DNA of 64,000 nt from Longilinea arvoryzae. GTDB lineage: Bacteria > Chloroflexota > Anaerolineae > Anaerolineales > Anaerolineaceae. Of the stretch, positions 45,406 through 53,172 are shown piece by piece (position 1 is the first letter of the stretch; the number at the start of each line of letters is the position of its first letter). The notes below the pieces were generated by a model that was not told the origin of the DNA, did no database searches, and saw only the letters and a program-made list of their open reading frames with translations. The DNA is taken from assembly GCF_001050235.1 (NCBI RefSeq), contig NZ_DF967972.1, positions 3,934,724-3,998,723 on the forward strand. The letters are read 5' to 3'. Both the position numbers and the translations under genes were made by a program.

Positions 45406-46964
45406 AACAGATTTACTCCTTGGACAGCTTTATATACTTCAGCAAAGCAGAAATTGGGATCGCCCCGATGGAATACTTTTCGGATCTCGCCCTTATAGAA
45501 GACATAGACCACATCGCTCACGTCGACCAGTTCTTCTTCGCTTTCGATGGTCAGAATGACGCCGCTGGTCTTGCACAATTCATGGCGAATGGTGCCCAGA
45601 ATTTCAGGTTTGGTCGAAATATCCACCCCGCGGGTGGGTTCGTTCAAAAGGTAAACGTTGGGATTTGTGTTGCTGATGCGATTGATCACCACTTTCTGGC
45701 GGTTACCGCCCGAAAGGGTATCGATGTTCGAATGCCGCGAAGGAGTTTTGATGTTCAGGCTCTTGATGTTGCCTTCGACGATTTCTCTTGCTTTCCGGTT
45801 ATCGATCCAGTTAAGCCAGCCGCAAATCCGGTCGTAGATCGAAATCAACGCGTTTTCTTCCACCGACCGGTTGTGGATGATGGCCTGCTCTTCGCGTTTC
45901 TTCGGCAGGTAGGCGATCCGATGCTTGAGCGCAGCGGTGGGGGAAGAGATGCTAATCTCGCGATCCTTGTAGATCAGTTTTCCCTCATTGGGATGGATCA
46001 AGCCGGTCAACGCCTCGAGAAATTCGTACTTTCCAGATCCATCCAAACCAGCCAGGCCAACCACTTCACCTTCAAACAGGTCAAAACCAATATTATTGAA
46101 ACAGCCTTCTTTATTCAGGCCAACAATTCTCAAAAGAGGTTTTTTCGTTCGATCCAGATTTTTTCGATCATTCTGGAAGCTGATCGGGGTTGCATTCGGC
46201 TTGACATCGCCAACGATGTAATCCGCCAGTTCCTTGGCGTTGGTTTCGGGCACGTTCAGGGTTTTCACGACTCTGCCGTCGCGCAGGATCGTCACTCGAT
46301 CGCAAAACTCGATCACTTCATTGATGTAATGCGTGATCAACGTAAACGAGATTTCAGGGTTTTCCTTGATCGTTTTCCGCAGCAAGTTCAACAACTGAAC
46401 CTTGCGATCTTTCGGTAGAGAAGCGGTGATTTCATCCAGTAAAATGATCTTCGATTGATTGATAAATAAAGATTTTCCAAAGAATAAGAGCTGCTGGTCT
46501 TCGATCGGCAGCGACCCGATACAGGCATCCGGAGATACTTTTACCGACATCCGATCCGCAATATCGAGCACAATATTCTTCATTTTTTCACGGTCCAGCA
46601 GTCCGAATCTGGTCTTCAGTTCAGAATTCAGAAACAGGTTGTCGATCACGGACATGCTGGGCATCAATAAAGGCTCTTGAGGAATCAACATGACACCCAT
46701 CTCGCGCGCCATCGTCGGGGTGTACGTGCGCATATCGATTTCTTTGCCCTGGATGGTGATGGTGCCTTCATTCGCCCGTGAGATTCCGGCGATGAGGGTC
46801 ATCAAGACGGATTTGCCGGCGCCATTCTTTCCGATGATCCCGTGGATTTCGCCCTGTTGGACGCTCAAATCGACTTGGTCGACTGCCAGGACCCCCGGGT
46901 ATTTCTTCTGTACGTTCCTCAAGCTGTATGCGACTTCTGGAGAACTATTCACTTCTGACCTCAT
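45402..46964 (-). CDS. ribose-type (CUT2) ABC transporter ATPase, two nucleotide-binding domains
   Basis: 520 residues from ATG at 46964; an upstream in-frame ATG (47021) lies in a hairpin and is unlikely. First domain Walker A is GKNGAGKSVL (about 43-52) and Walker B ILLDEITASL; its signature is degenerate (SLPIEDQQ). The second domain has GLDGSGKYEFLEAL (about 290-303) and an intact signature LSGGNRQKV (about 405-413). This asymmetry is common in RbsA-type pumps. The gene is visibly richer in A and T than its neighbours. Energises sugar uptake with the RbsC-like permease. Confidence 0.9.
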   Translation of the reverse strand: MRSEVNSSPEVAYSLRNVQKKYPGVLAVDQVDLSVQQGEIHGIIGKNGAGKSVLMTLIAGISRANEGTITIQGKEIDMRTYTPTMAREMGVMLIPQEPLLMPSMSVIDNLFLNSELKTRFGLLDREKMKNIVLDIADRMSVKVSPDACIGSLPIEDQQLLFFGKSLFINQSKIILLDEITASLPKDRKVQLLNLLRKTIKENPEISFTLITHYINEVIEFCDRVTILRDGRVVKTLNVPETNAKELADYIVGDVKPNATPISFQNDRKNLDRTKKPLLRIVGLNKEGCFNNIGFDLFEGEVVGLAGLDGSGKYEFLEALTGLIHPNEGKLIYKDREISISSPTAALKHRIAYLPKKREEQAIIHNRSVEENALISIYDRICGWLNWIDNRKAREIVEGNIKSLNIKTPSRHSNIDTLSGGNRQKVVINRISNTNPNVYLLNEPTRGVDISTKPEILGTIRHELCKTSGVILTIESEEELVDVSDVVYVFYKGEIRKVFHRGDPNFCFAEVYKAVQGVNLL

Positions 46965-46990
46965 GCCCTTTGACCTGGATGGTTCGGTCT

Positions 46991-47020
46991 TGTGGCTGGG
47001 TGATTGCTCACCCAGCCACA
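46991..47020 (-). promoter_or_regulatory. intercistronic 13-bp hairpin between binding-protein and ATPase genes
   Basis: TGTGGCTGGGTGA (46991-47003) and TCACCCAGCCACA (47008-47020) pair perfectly over a 4-nt loop, 24 nt after the binding-protein stop. Stem-loops here commonly protect the abundant binding-protein mRNA and lower expression of the downstream genes. Confidence 0.6.
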
Positions 47021-47044
47021 TCCTAACAGTAAGCAGAACAGGAA

Positions 47045-48301
47045 TTATTTGCCGTAATTGCCGTCGTACACAGGATCGGAGCCGTTCTGGTCGACGTAGA
47101 TCAGGTTGCCCCAGTTGGATTTATCTTCAACCTTGCGATCCACAGGGACGCCGTAGGTCTGCAGCTTGAACCAGGGGCCTTCGAAGCCAAGGCTTGCGCC
47201 GGAGGTCTCGACAACCGGTTCCCAGGGCTCATCGCCGGTCAGGTAGTCCGAATCCGCAGTGGGGGTATCCATCTGGGCGCCGCCGTTCTTGATCATGTCC
47301 CACAGAACGTGCATGGAGGTGATGCCCTCGCCAACGGCCGGCTGGACGAAACTCACATCGGTGTCGCCCTTGTTGATGGCCTGCAGTTCAACCTGGGTGC
47401 CATCCACGGTCGCGATCACGATGTGCTTCGCATCTTCTGGCGGAACCAGCATGCTCTGAGCATCCAGCGCGGGGACCGCACCGCCAACGCCCATGGTGCC
47501 GTCGATGCTGACGATGGCCATGATCTTGTCGCCGTAGCGCGAGATCATGTCATCCACGTACTTGCGGGCCTTGGCGCCATCGCAACCAGCTTCGGTGGTT
47601 TCCCAGGTCAGGTTCTTGTTCTCGGCCAGGATGGGATCGAACACCGAGTGATAACCATCATGGCGGCCGATATCCGCGGAAATGGTCACAATGCAGCGCA
47701 GTTCAACCAGAACGCCGCCTTCGGTCTTCGCCCAATCAGCGCCGCGAACTTCCTCGAGGCGTTGTACGACGTACTTGGCAGCGCCTTCACCGGCTGCGAA
47801 GTTGTCCATGGCAACGAAAGCGCTCTTTCCACCCGGGATGGCATTGTTGTGCGCCACAACCGGGATGCCGCGCGTGTTGAGATCTTCCACCAGGCTGACC
47901 ATTGCTTCACCGCGCCAGGGGGAGATCAAAACGCCATCGATACCCGTATCCATCATCTGCTGCAGAGCGGTCACCTGCTTGGCAGCATCATTGGCGCCAA
48001 ACACATTGAAGTTAATGGTGACGCCTTCTTCGGTCTGGATGCGATCGCGTTCCATTTCCTGACCGAGTTGGACACCGTTGAAGTAAATGTCGTTCGGATC
48101 CCAGCGGATCACAGCGATGTTGTATTCCTTCTTCTCAGCGGCCGGGGCAGTGGTTGCTTCCGGAGCACTGGTCGCCTGTTCCACAGCGGGTGCAGTTGTT
48201 GGTTCAACAGCTGCGGATGTCGCAGTGGCAGCCGGCGCGCATGCAGTGAGGAACATGCAGGCGACGAAAAGTAAAGCAACGAACGTTACTACCTTTTTCA
48301 T
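47045..48301 (-). CDS. periplasmic/lipoprotein sugar-binding protein (RbsB-like)
   Basis: 418 residues from ATG at 48301 with GGAGGAGA upstream; the frame is open further but without a site. Lipoprotein signal with LTAC lipobox (Cys about 20), then a Thr/Ala/Pro linker (about 22-55). The type I periplasmic domain (YNIAVIRWDPNDIYFNGVQLG in pieces, about 58-78) has DGVLISPWRGEAM (about 120-132) and GIPVVAHNNAIPG (about 141-153). It delivers a sugar or polyol to the CUT2 pump. Substrate unknown. Confidence 0.9.
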   Translation of the reverse strand: MKKVVTFVALLFVACMFLTACAPAATATSAAVEPTTAPAVEQATSAPEATTAPAAEKKEYNIAVIRWDPNDIYFNGVQLGQEMERDRIQTEEGVTINFNVFGANDAAKQVTALQQMMDTGIDGVLISPWRGEAMVSLVEDLNTRGIPVVAHNNAIPGGKSAFVAMDNFAAGEGAAKYVVQRLEEVRGADWAKTEGGVLVELRCIVTISADIGRHDGYHSVFDPILAENKNLTWETTEAGCDGAKARKYVDDMISRYGDKIMAIVSIDGTMGVGGAVPALDAQSMLVPPEDAKHIVIATVDGTQVELQAINKGDTDVSFVQPAVGEGITSMHVLWDMIKNGGAQMDTPTADSDYLTGDEPWEPVVETSGASLGFEGPWFKLQTYGVPVDRKVEDKSNWGNLIYVDQNGSDPVYDGNYGK

Positions 48302-48349
48302 GCAATCTCCTCCATTAAGAATTGGATAGGACTCTGACACGGGATTTAT

Positions 48350-48375
48350 CAATGTTCTGACTAGTATGAACATTG
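48350..48375. promoter_or_regulatory. inverted repeat upstream of the sugar ABC operon
   Basis: CAATGTTC (48350-48357) and GAACATTG (48368-48375) are perfect 8-bp arms around 10 bp, about 49 bp before the binding-protein start. A possible operator. Elsewhere in 48302-48525 there is a run of ten G (48485-48494), of no evident function. Confidence 0.4.
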
Positions 48376-48525
48376 TTGTGTCCATCGGATGGTCCCCGAA
48401 ATTGGGGAACACGAAACCACGCCATTACCGGGATACGGAATGGCCCTTACTGAACACGGTTCGATTTCTCAGTGTATTGGGGTCGGGGGGGGGGGAATTT
48501 CGTTAAGGTCGTCCAGCCCTTACAG

Positions 48526-49296
48526 CTAAACATGTAATTTCATAACGATATTGTATTGGTCTCCTGGGTAATAAGATTGGGTCGCTTCGATCGGTTTGCG
48601 ATCGATTCCACGGGTAATCCGTTCGACGTAAAGAACGGGGGATTTTTTCGGAACCTTCAGGTAACTGCTGATGTCGTTGTCTGCGGCGATGGCCCTGATT
48701 TTTTGGTCACCGAAAGTCGGGAAATAGCCGTTCTTGCGATAGAGCGCATACAAAGACAGAGTCACAAGATCCTGAGTCGTCAGATCCGGGACGATAAACG
48801 CCGGGAAGATATTGACCTGGTAGGCGATCGGTTCATCGTTCGCCAGGCGGATCCGCTGGACCTTGTAAATCGGATCGCCCACCCGGATTTCGAGCCGCTT
48901 AGCGAAATCCTCCGGCGCCGGGTTCATCTCGCAGTTGACCACCCGGGAGGATGGCTTCATCCCGAGCGCGACGATCGTCTCCCAGAAACTGGTCAGGTGG
49001 GTTTCTTCGTTCAGGCACAATTTACGGTCGATGACGTATGTGCCGCGCCCGACCTGGCGCGAGAGGTAGCCTTCATCCACCAGGCTGGTGATCGCCCGCC
49101 GGGCTGTCAAACGATTTACCTTCCATTTGAATGCCATTTCCGCTTCCGTGGGGATGCGGTCGCCCGGTTTGTACAGGCCGGAAAGTAGCTGGTAGCGCAA
49201 GTTTTCCCGGATTTGTACATACATGGGGGCATCCTTGGCGGCCAGGCTAAGGTAATCCATTTGGCTTCCTTCAAGTGTCCGGTTGGGGGATTCCAT
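48526..49296 (-). CDS. GntR-family (HutC subfamily) transcriptional regulator
   Basis: 256 residues. The winged-helix domain (about 23-92) has YVQIRENLRYQLLSGLYKPG split over 26-45, PTEAEMAFKWKVNRLTARRA (about 49-68) and LSRQVGRGTYV (about 78-88). The C-terminal UTRA effector domain (about 105-250) ends with ERITRGIDRKPIEATQSYYPG (in part). Start ATG 49296 has AAGGA; ATG 49260 with AAGGAAG is an equally possible start. It probably controls the adjoining sugar operon and itself in response to a sugar or sugar phosphate. Confidence 0.9.
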   Translation of the reverse strand: MESPNRTLEGSQMDYLSLAAKDAPMYVQIRENLRYQLLSGLYKPGDRIPTEAEMAFKWKVNRLTARRAITSLVDEGYLSRQVGRGTYVIDRKLCLNEETHLTSFWETIVALGMKPSSRVVNCEMNPAPEDFAKRLEIRVGDPIYKVQRIRLANDEPIAYQVNIFPAFIVPDLTTQDLVTLSLYALYRKNGYFPTFGDQKIRAIAADNDISSYLKVPKKSPVLYVERITRGIDRKPIEATQSYYPGDQYNIVMKLHV

Positions 49297-49316
49297 GTGT
49301 AGTCCTTTAGACAAAG

Positions 49317-49337
49317 AGATGATTTGTATAATCATCT
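49317..49337. promoter_or_regulatory. 21-bp palindrome upstream of the GntR regulator
   Basis: AGATGATT-TGTAT-AATCATCT, perfect 8-bp arms, 20 bp before the regulator start; overlapping TGTA-N8-TACA (49326-49341) gives a second dyad. Good autoregulatory operator candidate. The rest of 49338-49557 shows only AT-rich DNA. Confidence 0.5.
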
Positions 49338-49557
49338 ACATAATTCTGATGATGATTCTATCCCGGAATGAATGAGCGTCAATCAACAATATGTGTAATT
49401 GTCTACTCAAATGCGCCCACTTTCATCACATAAACCGCATGGCATTTGTCATGTAAAAAAAGCCGGATCGTATGCGTTGTAAAAAATAATTTGCGCCGTA
49501 TTCGGACCGACCGCCCGGCCCACAATCGCATGTCGTACGATCGGAAGGTTAATCACG

Positions 49558-49591
49558 AAGAGCTGTCCGGGGGACAATCCGGACAGCTCTT
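49558..49591. terminator. 13-bp stem-loop after the aldolase/remnant region
   Basis: AAGAGCTGTCCGG (49558-49570) pairs with CCGGACAGCTCTT (49579-49591) with an 8-nt loop, downstream of the minus-strand aldolase and dehydrogenase remnant. No T run; a likely 3'-end structure. Confidence 0.5.
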
Positions 49592-49625
49592 CGATCCAAT
49601 GATTCGACCGGATGGAATGATGACT

Positions 49626-49811
49626 TTATGCGGGCCAGAGGGTCTTTGCGTTATAAACCCGTTCAGGGCGTTTGCCGTCCATCCAGGCCACCAGTTCCAC
49701 ACCGAGCTCAGCCACTTTGGCCGGTGACAGGTAGGGATCGTAGGCAATGACGCGCCTGTTGCGCATGAGGACGGTATCCATGCTGAACGCGCCGATGCTG
49801 TTAAAAGATCC
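49626..49811 (-). pseudogene. remnant of a D-2-hydroxyacid dehydrogenase
   Basis: A minus-strand frame ending in TAA at 49626 reads ...RRVIAYDPYLSPAKVAELG followed soon by MDGKRPERV, which match the mid Rossmann part (RVIAYDPY) and the extreme C-terminus (GKRPxxVxN) of 2-hydroxyacid dehydrogenases. The roughly 120 residues usually between them are missing and there is no start codon. It begins close after the class II aldolase gene. Likely an internally deleted relic. Confidence 0.45.
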
Positions 49812-49847
49812 AATAAACTGCCGGATTTTCCCGCAACCACTAAATCG

Positions 49848-50492
49848 TTATTTCTTCTGACCGTAGGTCTTGAATTTCTCGCCAACGACAGCCATCTGGT
49901 CATTCGACAAAATGACCGGCTCGCCGATGCATTTGGTCTGGTAGTAAAGCCGCGCCACCAGTTCGATTTCCTCCGCGGCGGTAAAAGCAGTGGCGATGTT
50001 TGCGCCAACCGTCACCAGGCCGTGGTTTTGCATCAGGCAGGCGTTATAATTCCCAATCGAGCGAATGATGTTGTCGGCCAGCTCGGGTGTTCCAAAGCAG
50101 GCATACGGCGCGATCGGGACCTTGTTGCCCGAAAATCCCACCAGGTAATGCACGGCGGGCAGCTCCCAGCCCAGGCAGGCAATGGTCGTCGCATACACCT
50201 GGTGGGTGTGAATGACTGCGGTGATATCGGGTCGGGATTTGATCAGGCCAAGGTGAAAATTGAATTCACTTGAAGGCAGCTTGTTGCCATCGACGACTCG
50301 GCCATCGATCGTCATCACCACCACATCCACCGGCTCCATATCGAAATAGTCGATTCCGGTCGGCTTGATGGCCACCAGGCCTTCTTCACGGTTGTAGATG
50401 CTCAAGTTTCCGCCCGAACCGGTGGTGAGGTTCGATGTGATCAACTTTCGGCCGTACTTTACGATTAACTCACGTTCACGCTCTAAAAGCAT
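49848..50492 (-). CDS. class II aldolase/adducin family (fuculose/ribulose-phosphate aldolase type)
   Basis: 214 residues, family length. Motifs: TGSGGNLSI (about 24-32), IKPTGIDYFDM (about 42-52), KLPSSEFNFHLGLI (about 71-84) with catalytic Glu, HTHQVYATTIACLG (about 95-108) with two Zn histidines, and LMQNHGLVTVG (about 153-163) with the third. Cleaves a ketose-1-phosphate to dihydroxyacetone phosphate and an aldehyde, or acts as an epimerase. It may cooperate with the FGGY kinase operon downstream, being upstream of its regulator on the same strand. Confidence 0.88.
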   Translation of the reverse strand: MLLERERELIVKYGRKLITSNLTTGSGGNLSIYNREEGLVAIKPTGIDYFDMEPVDVVVMTIDGRVVDGNKLPSSEFNFHLGLIKSRPDITAVIHTHQVYATTIACLGWELPAVHYLVGFSGNKVPIAPYACFGTPELADNIIRSIGNYNACLMQNHGLVTVGANIATAFTAAEEIELVARLYYQTKCIGEPVILSNDQMAVVGEKFKTYGQKK

Positions 50493-50535
50493 CCTTTTCT
50501 CCTTTGGGGCATTTTACTTTCCACTTTATCGGCAA

Positions 50536-50630
50536 CATTACAAATTTTCAATAGTGAACAATTGTAATGCTCAGGGTAACAAAAAACACCTCTATCCCGG
50601 TCGCCCGGGCACAATTCAATGGTGTTTTTG
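50536..50630. promoter_or_regulatory. divergent intergenic region with inverted repeat and terminator-like hairpin
   Basis: CATTACAAATT (50536-50546) and AATTGTAATG (50560-50569) form an imperfect dyad close to the aldolase start, an operator candidate. A larger hairpin with arms CAAAAAACACC (50580-50590) and GGTGTTTTTG (50621-50630) looks like a terminator although both flanking genes point away from it. It could terminate a short leader transcript. Confidence 0.4.
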
Positions 50631-50710
50631 ATTCTGAAATCTACTTGCGGTCTTACAGTTGATACGGACCTTATAATAAAGAAACGATCCTAATATTAAA
50701 AAGGTGGGGC

Positions 50711-51730
50711 TTGAGCGATATCGTTCTCGTCACGGGGGCATCTGGATTGGTCGGTGCAAATCTGACCCGCGCTCTGCTGAAGCAGGGGCGCGACGTTCGA
50801 GCGTTGGTGCACGAAGATCGCCGGGCTTTGGAAGGTTTGGAGGTCGAGGCCGTTCAGGCGGACATTCGTGATCTGGAAGCGCTTGAACGAGCGCTGGCCG
50901 GCGTGGATGTGGTCTACCACCTGGCCGGATCCATCTCGCTAGAGATGGACTCCGGCCCTGAAATGGAAGCAGTCAACGCGATGGGAACTCGAAACGTGGT
51001 GTCCGCCTGCCTGCGCTGCGGGGTACGGCGGCTGGTGCATTTCAGTTCGATCGATGCCCTGAGTCCGCAACCTTACGATGTGCGGGTGGACGAAACCCGG
51101 CCATTGATCGATGAGGATCGTTCGGCGGCTGAATTCGAGCGAATCTCGCCCTACCAGCGTTCCAAAGCGCAAAGCGAGCGCGAAGTTCACGCCGGCATCG
51201 ATCGGGGTCTGGATGCCGTGATCCTGCGGCCCACCGCGATATTCGGCCCGAATGACTTCAAGCCCTCCTTTATCGGCCAGGCGCTGATTCAACTGGCCCG
51301 CGGGCGCATCCCTGCCCTGGTGCGCGGCGGTTTCGACTGGGTGGACGTGCGCGATGTGGTAATGGGCGCATTGCGCGCCGAACAGATTGCCCCCACCGGC
51401 GCCCATTACCTGCTTGGCGGCCACTGGCAATCCATCCGCGAAGTCGCCGAACGAGTGGCCGCCGTGACCGGCCAACCCGCCCCGCGCTTCAACGTCCCGA
51501 TAGAGCTGGCAGATGCCTTCGCGCCGGTGATGCTGAAAATGGCCCACTTCAACGGCACTCACCCGATCTATACGAAAGTGACCCTGGACGCGCTGCGCGG
51601 CAATCGCCAGGTGAACTGCGCGCGCGCAACCCGCGATCTGGGATATACCGCCCGCCCGCTGGACGAAACGGTGCGCGATACGCTCAACTGGTTTCATGAA
51701 CACGGTTACCTGGCAGCGAGACATCCATGA
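50711..51730 (+). CDS. extended SDR, 3-beta-hydroxysteroid dehydrogenase/dihydroflavonol reductase-like
   Basis: 339 residues starting with TTG; AAGGTGGGG lies just upstream. NAD(P)-binding TGASGLVGANL (about 8-18), YHLAGSISLE (about 71-80), the active-site Ser region HFSSIDAL (about 110-117) and YQRSK (about 148-152, Tyr and Lys catalytic), RPTAIFGPND (about 173-182). Extended-SDR specificity is broad: steroids, flavonoids or isoprenoid sugars. The stop overlaps the 5-alpha-reductase homologue, so the two proteins likely act on the same molecule. Confidence 0.82.
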   Translation: MSDIVLVTGASGLVGANLTRALLKQGRDVRALVHEDRRALEGLEVEAVQADIRDLEALERALAGVDVVYHLAGSISLEMDSGPEMEAVNAMGTRNVVSACLRCGVRRLVHFSSIDALSPQPYDVRVDETRPLIDEDRSAAEFERISPYQRSKAQSEREVHAGIDRGLDAVILRPTAIFGPNDFKPSFIGQALIQLARGRIPALVRGGFDWVDVRDVVMGALRAEQIAPTGAHYLLGGHWQSIREVAERVAAVTGQPAPRFNVPIELADAFAPVMLKMAHFNGTHPIYTKVTLDALRGNRQVNCARATRDLGYTARPLDETVRDTLNWFHEHGYLAARHP

Positions 51731-52488
51731 TCGAAGGCAAACTGAACTTCTTCGTCGTTCTGGCAGGATTGGCCGTGGCCGCGGGCGTCTTTGCGGCCCT
51801 GTTTTTCATCAGCGCGCCTTACGGGCGGCATCTCCGCCGGGGCTGGGGCCCGCTGATCGCCAACCAGTCCAGTTGGATCATTATGGAATCGCCGGCCGCG
51901 CTGGTATTTGCCGTCTGCTTCGCCCTGGGCAGCGTTCCCCGGAATTTGCCCATCCTGGTCTTCTTCGCTTTGTGGGAACTGCATTACATCCACCGCGCAT
52001 TCATCTATCCCTTCACCATCCGCGACGGGCACAAGAAAATGCCCATCGCGGTGATGCTGATGGGCTTTGCCTTCAACCTGGGCAACGCCTATGCGAATGG
52101 TCGTTTCCTGTTTACTTTTTCGGGTGGGTATCCGCAGCGCTGGCTCATGGATGCGCGTTTTTGGGTGGGAGTCATTCTGTTTCTGACGGGTACCATCCTC
52201 AACCGCTGGGCCGACCTGACCCTGCGCAGTCTGCGCCAGCCCGGCGAAACCGGTTACCGGATTCCCTACGGCGGTCTGTTCCGCTGGATTTCCTGCCCCA
52301 ATTACCTGGGCGAAATCGTCGAATGGTGCGGTTGGGCCCTGGCGACCTGGTCGCTGCCTGGGCTGGCCTTTGCCGTGTGGACGATCGCCAACCTGGCCCC
52401 GCGCGCCCGTTCACATCACGCCTGGTACCATGCCAACTTCGCGGATTACCCGGGCGAGCGCAAAGCGCTGATCCCGGGGTTGTGGTAG
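51727..52488 (+). CDS. steroid 5-alpha-reductase (3-oxo-5-alpha-steroid 4-dehydrogenase) family membrane protein
   Basis: 253 residues with about six hydrophobic helices. The N-terminal half has LWELHYIHRAFIYPF (about 79-93) and the C-terminal catalytic region GYRIPYGGLFRWISCPNYLG (about 177-196), EWCGWALATWSLPGL (about 200-214), HHAWYHANFADYPGERKALI (about 230-249). All are hallmarks of the SRD5A1/2 family, NADPH-dependent reductases of an enone double bond. ATG overlaps the SDR stop (ATGA). The full catalytic C-terminus seems intact, so it is probably active on a steroid or other isoprenoid enone. Confidence 0.9.
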   Translation: MIEGKLNFFVVLAGLAVAAGVFAALFFISAPYGRHLRRGWGPLIANQSSWIIMESPAALVFAVCFALGSVPRNLPILVFFALWELHYIHRAFIYPFTIRDGHKKMPIAVMLMGFAFNLGNAYANGRFLFTFSGGYPQRWLMDARFWVGVILFLTGTILNRWADLTLRSLRQPGETGYRIPYGGLFRWISCPNYLGEIVEWCGWALATWSLPGLAFAVWTIANLAPRARSHHAWYHANFADYPGERKALIPGLW

Positions 52489-52492
52489 GGCA

Positions 52493-52833
52493 CTGGATGT
52501 CATCGGGATGCTGGCGGGTGTGAAATGAGAGATCACCCGCCCCCAACCGATTGATCTTAAGCTGTAGATCATATTCGGCGGGAATGTTGATTATCCCGCG
52601 CGCCTCAGCGAATTTTCGCCATTCCGGAACAGTTGAGTCATACGCATCGCGTAAATTTAATCTACCAATCAAACGGTCATCCCCGAATTTTAGGATTCGA
52701 GTTTCTCGAAGGGAATCAGCAATTTAGGCGCACAATGATGGCCGTCTCCATCAACGCTTCATAAGTACCTGACTATCCAACCTTGCGAGCACTGAAGTTC
52801 AACTCTTACCTGTGCTTTTCCAAACAATGCCAT
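52493..52833 (-). pseudogene. decayed gene with intact start region
   Basis: On the minus strand, ATG 52833 with an excellent GGAGGT (52839-52844) begins MALFGKAQVRVELQCSQGW and soon meets a stop. The same frame continues as VDGDGHHCAPKLLIPFEKLE. A shift then gives LIGRLNLRDAYDSTVPEWRK and on to DLSF...HPDDIQ near 52493. Several stops and a frameshift break one former gene. The family is not recognised. Bases 52834-53062 hold no clear feature apart from a short open frame with no support. Confidence 0.4.
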
Positions 52834-53062
52834 GGAATACCTCCTATGGGAAATTTCAAATGACATCTAACAGTTCTTGGGCAGCCCTGTCTCTACTCGG
52901 ATCGGCGTAGCCGGCGCGCAGGCTAAACCATCCGATCAACGAACCGAACTGCTGGCCGGTATACAGGTAGGCAATAAAGGTCGTTCCAGTTTACGCGTAG
53001 AGTTCCCCAAAGGCCGTGTCTGGATCGATAACAGCTCCCGAACCATGGTTCGTCCCGGAAGC

Positions 53063-53092
53063 AAAAAAGGCGCGTCCAGGTTTGGACGCGCC
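53063..53092 (-). terminator. intrinsic terminator of the orphan hydroxylase gene
   Basis: GGCGCGTCCA (53069-53078) and TGGACGCGCC (53083-53092) form a perfect 10-bp stem with 4-nt loop. On the minus strand the stem is followed by six T (53063-53068). It lies 80 nt after the stop of the hydroxylase subunit. Confidence 0.8.
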
Positions 53093-53172
53093 CTTCGAAT
53101 GAACCATGGACCAGCGCATCGCTCTGCGATTTGACGATGCGATCCTGCTGGATTTTTCAGCCCTTCAAATTC

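Noticed and set aside
48485..48494. Run of ten G as a G-quadruplex or phase-variation tract.
   Set aside because: A single run cannot make a four-run quadruplex by itself, and it is neither inside a gene nor placed between -35 and -10 boxes; an assembly or polymerase-slippage artefact is possible.
52877..53134. 85-codon plus-strand frame in the gap before the orphan hydroxylase.
   Set aside because: No ribosome site or recognisable motif, and it runs through the terminator hairpin at 53063-53092.
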